Source of the DNA: an uncultured Tannerella sp. | Lineage (GTDB): Bacteria > Bacteroidota > Bacteroidia > Bacteroidales > Tannerellaceae | DNA: 12,227 nt | Assembly (NCBI GenBank): GCA_938036405.1 | Contig: CALHPT010000304.1 | Location: forward strand, 1 to 12,227 | Reading direction: 5' to 3' | Part shown: in pieces, positions 6,217-10,667 of the stretch | Position numbering within the stretch: the first letter of the stretch is position 1 | How the letters are laid out: each line of letters opens with the position of its first letter | Program-made: the position numbers and the translations under genes | Notes under the pieces: model-generated | Databases searched by the model: none | What the model saw: the letters and a program-made list of their open reading frames with translations, nothing else | What the model was told of the DNA's origin: nothing

Positions 6217-7848
6217 ATGAAGAAGACTACCATTCAACTGCTGGCCGTCGCAGGTGCGATGGCCTTGTTAGCCAGCGAAGCCCGGGCGCAAGCCACGGTG
6301 CAGCTGAACAGTCACGAGACGATCCAACTGATCTACGGACAGAAGGATTCCGTTAAAGCCACGATCTCCGCTCTGGGCGAAGTCCTTTCGTGGAGCACAA
6401 ACCCCGCTTCCGGATTCGTCGCCCCGTCTGCCGCTGACAGCACTTGGGGCGTGATCACTGCCCCCGCTGCCGGGCCTAACTTCGACGGATGGCTTGTCAT
6501 CAACTATGGGGCAGCCAAAGACTCCGTTAAACTTCAAATCAACCATGCTGTTGACAGCGTGAGCTTCGGTGCCGTACCCCGCGACACAACGATGGGTGTC
6601 GGAATGACAAAGACTCTCGTCGCCACGGTCTTCCCCAACAATGCTCTAAATGCTCTGCAGGAAGTGCTCTACACCTCCTCAAACAGCGCTGTGGCCGAAG
6701 TGCAGACCGTCGGTTTGAATGGTATCATTACCGCCAAGGCTGTTGGCACAGCACGTATCACCGTATCTGCCGGAAAGGGCGCAGGCATGAAGACGGACAC
6801 CTTCCTCGTGAAGGTCGACAATCCGATCACGAGCCTCAACTTCGCTTTAGCGCAAGACACAATCTCGATGCAAATCAATAGCGAGCTGGACGTGCTGGCA
6901 ACAGCCACCCCGAGCGACGCTGACAATATTTCTACGCTGGGCTGGTCTATCGCCCCGATAGCCCCCTCACCAAGCGGCGTTGTAACGCTCGTTGCTAACA
7001 GCGGACTCAACGCTAAGATTAAATCAGGCGCCACACCGGGCAGTGCCCGTCTGACTGTCGTATCGACCAACGGCCTTACCGCAAGCCGCATCGTCAAGGT
7101 GCTCGATCCGATCCACGTTACGGCTTTGGCGCTCGATAAAGACACTGTCTCCCTGTCCGTTGGCACGAAAGAGACGCTGACGGCACGCATCCTGCCGACC
7201 GACGCTTTGAATAAGAAGGTGAAATGGACCTCCACCAATCCCTCTTTTGCCGCTGTAGAGAGCCTGACGGACACGACTGCTACCGTAACTGGAAAGACAG
7301 TGGGCGTAGCCATGATCATTGGTGAGAGCGAGGACAGCAATCTAAAGGATACCTGCTACATCTACGTTCGCAACGCCGTCGAGCTGAAGGCCATCAAGCT
7401 GGACAAGCAGAAAGTGCGTCTGCCGCTGAACAACTCCGACACCTTGGCTGTAGCCTTCAGCCCGAAGGACGCATCTGACCAGCGCGTTAAGTTCCTGTCA
7501 GCCGACACCTCCATTGCCACTGTCGACTCCAACGGTGTCATCAAAGGCCTCAAGACGGGCGTTGCTTACGTGAGTGTGATCTCCCTTGATGGCGGCCTCA
7601 AAGACTCCTGCGAAGTGACTGTTTACGACCCCAGCTCGAACATTGAAACCGCCGCCGGCGTAAACATCTGGGGAACCGAGCGCGGCCTTCATATACAGTC
7701 CGACAAGGCCCGCACCTTGGCCATCTACACCATCTCCGGTGCACTCTATCGCAAGGAGACCGTCGTAGGAGACCGTCTTATCGCGCTCCCGAGCGGTCTC
7801 TACGTCGTCACTCTCGGCGAGGTTAGTCGCAAGGTGGCCATCCCCTAA
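6217..7848 (+). CDS. Secreted Big_2-type Ig-like repeat protein with T9SS-like sorting domain (longer paralogue)
   Basis: This is a 543-residue protein. It starts with a clear Sec signal peptide (MKKTTIQLLAVAGAMALLAS, cleavage likely after EARAQ at residue 25). Five Ig-like modules follow, at about 26-109 (degenerate), 111-201, 204-296, 300-385 and 388-471. The better ones show Big_2 hallmarks such as LDKDTVSLSVGTKETLTA, PTDALNKKVKWTSTNPS, and SIATVDSNGVIKGLKTGVA. The C-terminal module (about 484-543) reads LHIQSDKARTLAIYTISGAL, then LPSGLYVVTLGEVSRKVAIP, the same form as in the upstream paralogue. The ATG is supported by the signal peptide and an AT-rich leader. The protein is expected at the cell surface or secreted, with adhesion or matrix binding as the usual guess for such modules. 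No catalytic domain is present. The two paralogues differ in module number (3 against 5), suggesting domain gain or loss after duplication. Confidence 0.88.
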   Translation: MKKTTIQLLAVAGAMALLASEARAQATVQLNSHETIQLIYGQKDSVKATISALGEVLSWSTNPASGFVAPSAADSTWGVITAPAAGPNFDGWLVINYGAAKDSVKLQINHAVDSVSFGAVPRDTTMGVGMTKTLVATVFPNNALNALQEVLYTSSNSAVAEVQTVGLNGIITAKAVGTARITVSAGKGAGMKTDTFLVKVDNPITSLNFALAQDTISMQINSELDVLATATPSDADNISTLGWSIAPIAPSPSGVVTLVANSGLNAKIKSGATPGSARLTVVSTNGLTASRIVKVLDPIHVTALALDKDTVSLSVGTKETLTARILPTDALNKKVKWTSTNPSFAAVESLTDTTATVTGKTVGVAMIIGESEDSNLKDTCYIYVRNAVELKAIKLDKQKVRLPLNNSDTLAVAFSPKDASDQRVKFLSADTSIATVDSNGVIKGLKTGVAYVSVISLDGGLKDSCEVTVYDPSSNIETAAGVNIWGTERGLHIQSDKARTLAIYTISGALYRKETVVGDRLIALPSGLYVVTLGEVSRKVAIP

Positions 7849-7879
7849 CCGAAAGTTTTGATTTGATTTTTCCATAGGG

Positions 7880-7926
7880 CTGCCCGCCACGAGAGGTTAC
7901 ACCTCTTCGGCGGGCAGTCCGCTTTT
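7880..7926 (+). terminator. Rho-independent terminator after the second Ig-like gene
   Basis: CTGCCCGCC (7880-7888) pairs with GGCGGGCAG (7909-7917). An inner stem, GAGAGGT/ACCTCTT, closes a three-base loop. TTTTTG follows at 7923-7928, 31 bases after the stop at 7848. Confidence 0.88.
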
Positions 7927-7984
7927 TGTCCCCTCCACAGCCACTAAGCAAAACGACAGAGAAGCAAATCATTCTTCACCAATG

Positions 7985-7992
7985 TATACTTG
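7985..7992 (+). promoter_or_regulatory. Possible -7 box for the secreted hydrolase
   Basis: TATACTTG differs from TAnnTTTG at one position. It would leave a leader of about 75 bases that includes a 6-bp stem (CGTTGA 8004-8009 with TCAACG 8016-8021) and the direct repeat AAACTC. No convincing -33 element is visible. Confidence 0.3.
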
Positions 7993-8071
7993 CAGAAATG
8001 CCTCGTTGACTCCGATCAACGGCCCCTTCTTCACCCCACTTCAGACCCATTCAAACTCCATTTAAACTCAT

Positions 8072-8869
8072 ATGAAAGCTACCTTTTTATTCCTTAGTCT
8101 CCTATTGGTTTCAGTTTCGGTCGGACGCAGCACAGCACAGTGCGACAGCCTCGGCTATCAAGCAGAGGTATACGTCTCAGCCAACGGCGATTCTCTGCCC
8201 TACCGATTGCTGACACCCGACACCGTGGCACCCGGCCATCGCTATCCCCTCGTGCTCTTTCTGCATGGAGCCGGCGAGCGCGGGCGTGACAATCGTAAGC
8301 AGCTGCGTCACGGCGCGGCCCTTTTTGCTGACTCTGCCGCACGACGACAGTTTCCGGCCTATGTGCTCTTTCCACAGTGCCCGGCGGGCGAATTTTGGCC
8401 AGCTATCCTACGGCAAGACCATTTCGGGAGCGGTGCGAACCCCTTCCCTATGTCTCAGCCCATCTCGCGTCCTCTGCGGCTGGCCAATGAGCTACTGGAG
8501 CGCACAGTGGCACAGTTCCCCATCGATACGATGCGCATCTATGTGGTCGGACTCTCGATGGGTGGTATGGGTACGCTCGACCTAGTGTGCCGTCGGCCGA
8601 ATCGGTTTGCTGCAGCAGTAGCCATCTGTGGCGGCGTTAACGTTCATAGGATAGAGCTACTCCGTGGTACGCGGACGCGTTTCCGTCTCATTCACGGAGA
8701 CGCTGATCCAGTAGTTCCGGTGTGCTTCTCACGTCAGGCAGCGGCCGCGTTGCAACGTACTGGTACCGAGGTTGACTATATCGAACTGCCCGGCGTCGGT
8801 CATGGGAGTTGGTACCCCGCTTTCCGCCGCCCAGACTTCCTCAAATGGCTGTTTGAAACGAAAGACTAA
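8072..8869 (+). CDS. Secreted alpha/beta-hydrolase (esterase / prolyl oligopeptidase-like fold)
   Basis: This 265-residue protein begins with a Sec signal peptide (hydrophobic core FLFLSLLLVSVSV, cleavage likely after STAQ at residue 23). The Cys at 24 lacks a good lipobox because Q precedes it, so a soluble periplasmic or secreted form is more likely than a lipoprotein. The catalytic triad is visible: nucleophile S162 in GLSMGG (160-165), acid D212 in HGDADPVVP (208-216) and H244 in GVGHGSW. LFLHGAGERGRDN (62-74) supplies the oxyanion-hole HG motif. This arrangement is that of feruloyl-esterase / dienelactone hydrolase-like enzymes often called phospholipase/carboxylesterase or PHB depolymerase-like. 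The substrate cannot be deduced; an acyl ester on a glycan or lipid is the usual guess. No carbohydrate-binding module or T9SS sorting domain is present. The last base of its TAA stop is also the first base of the MITE-like element downstream. The C-terminus (FLKWLF...) looks natural for the fold. Confidence 0.88.
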   Translation: MKATFLFLSLLLVSVSVGRSTAQCDSLGYQAEVYVSANGDSLPYRLLTPDTVAPGHRYPLVLFLHGAGERGRDNRKQLRHGAALFADSAARRQFPAYVLFPQCPAGEFWPAILRQDHFGSGANPFPMSQPISRPLRLANELLERTVAQFPIDTMRIYVVGLSMGGMGTLDLVCRRPNRFAAAVAICGGVNVHRIELLRGTRTRFRLIHGDADPVVPVCFSRQAAAALQRTGTEVDYIELPGVGHGSWYPAFRRPDFLKWLFETKD

Positions 8870-9078
8870 GAAGCTGTTTTCTATTTATTGAGCGATTGTT
8901 TTATGGAGCTGTTTGGGCGGATCTTTCTCCTTTCTTGTTTCGGGTCTATCGGGGCCTGTTTCTGCCCTTTTGCTCCATCATTCATCCTCACATAGCTCGC
9001 TATGCTCGTCAAATGATGAAACAAAATCATCAGAAACATACTCCCGATAGCCTCCGAAATAAATTCAAGACAGCTTCT
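8869..9078. mobile_element. MITE-like element, about 210 bp, with 21-bp imperfect terminal inverted repeats
   Basis: The left end (8869-8889, AGAAGCTGTTTTCTATTTAT+T) matches the reverse complement of the right end (9058-9078) at 18 of 21 positions. Nested inverted repeats lie inside: CTATCGGG (8946-8953) with CCCGATAG (9043-9050), GTTTCTG (8958-8964) with CAGAAAC (9031-9037), CATCATT (8976-8982) with AATGATG (9012-9018), and a tip hairpin CATAGC-TC-GCTATG (8991-9004). Transcribed, it would fold into a long imperfect hairpin. It has no credible coding region. I recall similar elements with a central 'CATAGCTCGCTATG' in other Bacteroidales genomes. The left arm has about 48 more bases than the right. 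No clear target-site duplication is visible, so the exact ends could be off by a few bases. It occupies the place of the hydrolase terminator. Confidence 0.75.
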
Positions 9079-9081
9079 GAG

Positions 9082-9198
9082 CCGGCAAAGGTGCGGCGGG
9101 GTGCGGGATAAATCCAAACCGCGCTAATTCTCAAGGTGGGTACCCGGCAAACTTCGCCGATGCCTCTATTGTCGAGACCGCTACCCGGCAAACTTCGC
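9082..9198 (+). repeat. Dispersed CCGGCAAA repeats in GC-rich spacer
   Basis: The gene-free stretch 8870-9335 consists of the MITE-like element (to 9078) and this GC-rich spacer. TACCCGGCAAACTTCGC occurs twice (9141-9157 and 9182-9198), 41 bp apart. The core CCGGCAAA is also at 9082-9089. Its reverse complement TTTGCCGG at 9307-9314 overlaps the -7 box of the next gene. GCCGGCAAAG (9081-9090) and CTTTGCCGGC (9306-9315) form a 10-bp inverted repeat bracketing the spacer. No gene is seen here. Confidence 0.6.
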
Positions 9199-9206
9199 TG
9201 GCGGCC

Positions 9207-9246
9207 GCAGCCGCCCCGCAGCCGCCCCGCAGCCGCCTCGCAGCCG
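9207..9246 (+). repeat. 11-bp GC-rich tandem repeat, about 3.5 copies
   Basis: GCAGCCGCCCC occurs at 9207-9217 and 9218-9228, GCAGCCGCCTC at 9229-9239, then a partial GCAGCCG at 9240-9246. The period of 11 is not a multiple of 3, so it is unlikely to be coding. It lies about 60 bp upstream of the predicted -7 box of the flippase-like gene. Confidence 0.8.
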
Positions 9247-9302
9247 TGTGAATGGGGCAGCAAACGGCCGCAGTTGCCACTCCGCCCCCGTGCAAACGCG
9301 TC

Positions 9303-9310
9303 TATCTTTG
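9303..9310 (+). promoter_or_regulatory. -7 box for the flippase-like gene
   Basis: TATCTTTG matches TAnnTTTG exactly and would give a leader of about 20 bases, AT-rich, before the ATG at 9336. A -33 TTTG at the normal spacing is not visible. TTG at 9274-9276 is too far away. Confidence 0.55.
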
Positions 9311-9335
9311 CCGGCCAATAAAATAGAACGACATA

Positions 9336-10373
9336 ATGGACGTAAAAAAGATCGTCAATCAGATCGTTAAGATCGTGCTGCCGCTGTTGCTGGGCGGGCT
9401 TCTCTTCTGGTATCTCTATCGCGAACAAGATTTCGGCGCCATGATGGACGTGATCCGTGGCGGCGTGCGCTACGATATCCTCCTCTTCTCGCTGCTCTTC
9501 GGCCTGGCCGCCAACGTGACGCGCGGCTTCCGCTGGGGGCTGCTTATCGACTCGCTCGGCCGACGTGTTCGGCGGCGCAATGTGGTCTTTGCCGTGTTGG
9601 GCAACTACGCCGTCAATATGGCCCTGCCGCGTGTGGGCGAGATCTGGCGCTGCGGCGTGACGGCCAAATACGAGCGCGTCCCCTTCACTAAACTGCTGGG
9701 CACGCTCTTCGTGGACCGCATCATGGACACGTTCGTGGTGGGCTTGCTCACGCTTTGCCTCGGGGTGTTTAACATCAGCTTCTTCAGCAACTTCTTCGCC
9801 GAGAATCCCCCCACGCTGATCGCTACGTTGCTCACCCTTGTCCGATCGCCCTGGACGTACGTTGGGCTGGTTGGCTTCGTCGTGCTGACGTGGTTCGTCT
9901 TCGTGCGCATGAAGCATTTGCCGCTGGTGGGCAAGCTGACGGAGATGCTTCAGAACGTCTGGGAGGGCGTCCGCAGCCTCTGGACGATCGAGCACAAGGG
10001 GCGCTTCCTGCTCCAGACGCTGGCCATCTGGGTGGGCTACTTCCTTTATTTCTACACGACTTTTTACGCCTTCGACTTCACCCGTCCGCTGGGTGTCCGC
10101 ATTGGCCTCATCGCCTTTGCCATGAGTAGCATCGGCGTGGCTGTGCCGGTGCAGGGCGGCATTGGGGTGTGGCACTTTATGGTCATCTCCACGCTTGTGG
10201 CTTTCGGCGTAGATCGCACCGATGCGGCGGCCTTCGCACTGGTTGTTTTCACGGTGCAGACGGTTTGGGTTGTGCTCACTGGCCTCTTCGGGATCTTCGC
10301 CCTGCCGATGCTCAATAAGGACGAGGAGGGGACAGACGGAGCGGAGAATGAGCTAATAGAAGCTGGTGCGTGA
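9336..10373 (+). CDS. Flippase-like integral membrane protein (lysylphosphatidylglycerol synthase TM / UPF0104 family)
   Basis: This 345-residue inner-membrane protein has about seven to eight hydrophobic segments. Family hallmarks are an N-terminal helix (IVLPLLLGGLLFWYLY, 13-28), TRGFRWGLL (62-70), the loop NYAVNMALPRVGEIWRCGV (90-108), which matches the conserved N-x-ALPxRxGE-x-xR motif, FVDRIMDTFVVGL (125-137), and VAVPVQGGIGVWHF near 270, equivalent to the conserved PxxGGxGxxE region but with His-Phe. Full MprF proteins couple this domain to an aminoacyl-transferase. Here only the membrane half is present, as in stand-alone YbhN/AglD-like proteins, which are thought to move lipids or lipid-linked intermediates. 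The substrate is unknown. The ATG is supported by the promoter 26 bases upstream. The C-terminal tail is acidic (DEEGTDGAENE), and its last codons EAGA already resemble the 21-bp repeat that follows the TGA stop. Confidence 0.87.
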   Translation: MDVKKIVNQIVKIVLPLLLGGLLFWYLYREQDFGAMMDVIRGGVRYDILLFSLLFGLAANVTRGFRWGLLIDSLGRRVRRRNVVFAVLGNYAVNMALPRVGEIWRCGVTAKYERVPFTKLLGTLFVDRIMDTFVVGLLTLCLGVFNISFFSNFFAENPPTLIATLLTLVRSPWTYVGLVGFVVLTWFVFVRMKHLPLVGKLTEMLQNVWEGVRSLWTIEHKGRFLLQTLAIWVGYFLYFYTTFYAFDFTRPLGVRIGLIAFAMSSIGVAVPVQGGIGVWHFMVISTLVAFGVDRTDAAAFALVVFTVQTVWVVLTGLFGIFALPMLNKDEEGTDGAENELIEAGA

Positions 10374-10561
10374 GCTTTTTTTGCTCATACGCCAGCTTAT
10401 TTTGCTCGTGAACAAGCTTTTTTCACTCACGCGCCAGTGATTTTTGCTGGTGCACCAGCTTTTTTTGCTCACGGTCGAGCTTTTTTAGCTGGTGCGCCAG
10501 CTTTTTTTGTTCGTGGATGAGCAAAAAAAGCTCGTCTGTGAGCTTCATCTTGCTGGCTTAC
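10373..10561. repeat. 21-bp tandem repeat array, nine units, hairpin plus T-run in each
   Basis: Nine units of exactly 21 bp start at 10373, 10394, 10415, 10436, 10457, 10478, 10499, 10520 and 10541. The consensus is AGC, six to seven T, GCT or CTC, then G/C-rich bases such as GGTGCGCC. At unit junctions the sequence is palindromic, for example GCTGGTGCACCAGC (10447-10460, a perfect 14-bp palindrome) and GCTGG-TGCG-CCAGC (10488-10501), each followed by a T-run. Unit 8 carries the A-run version (AGCAAAAAAAGCTC) and unit 9 is degenerate. The array fills the spacer between the converging flippase-like and SusD genes. It begins on the last base of the flippase TGA stop and is open in that gene's frame up to TGA 10518-10520. 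Confidence 0.9.
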
Positions 10562-10581
10562 TTGCCCCATCTGCCCCGTAG

Positions 10582-10627
10582 ATAAAAAGAGAGACGCCCG
10601 CACGCAGTGCCGTGGGGCGTCTCGTTA
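10582..10627 (-). terminator. Rho-independent terminator of the SusD gene
   Basis: GAGACGCCC (10591-10599) pairs with GGGCGTCTC (10615-10623). On the minus strand the stem is followed by TCTTTTTATC, a good T-run. Outer GATAA/TTATC bases extend the symmetry. It lies about 40 bases past the SusD stop. Confidence 0.85.
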
Positions 10628-10667
10628 TCAAAGACAAAGGAATCGGGGTGCAATACCCCTTTTTCGA

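Noticed and set aside
8094..8147. Lipoprotein assignment for the secreted hydrolase
   Set aside because: Cys24 follows STAQ. The residue before Cys should be small (G/A/S), so signal peptidase I cleavage is more likely.
8881..9117. Short reading frames inside the MITE-like element
   Set aside because: They follow the hairpin arms, have no family features and end in unrelated flanking sequence.
9030..10175. Long minus-strand reading frame opposite the flippase-like gene (381 codons)
   Set aside because: It is rich in His, Glu, Gln and Arg with no recognisable domain and lies opposite a gene with clear family motifs, a promoter and membrane segments. Open antisense frames are common in GC-rich DNA.
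10373..10561. CRISPR array
   Set aside because: Units are contiguous 21-bp repeats that vary gradually, with no unique spacers and no cas genes nearby.
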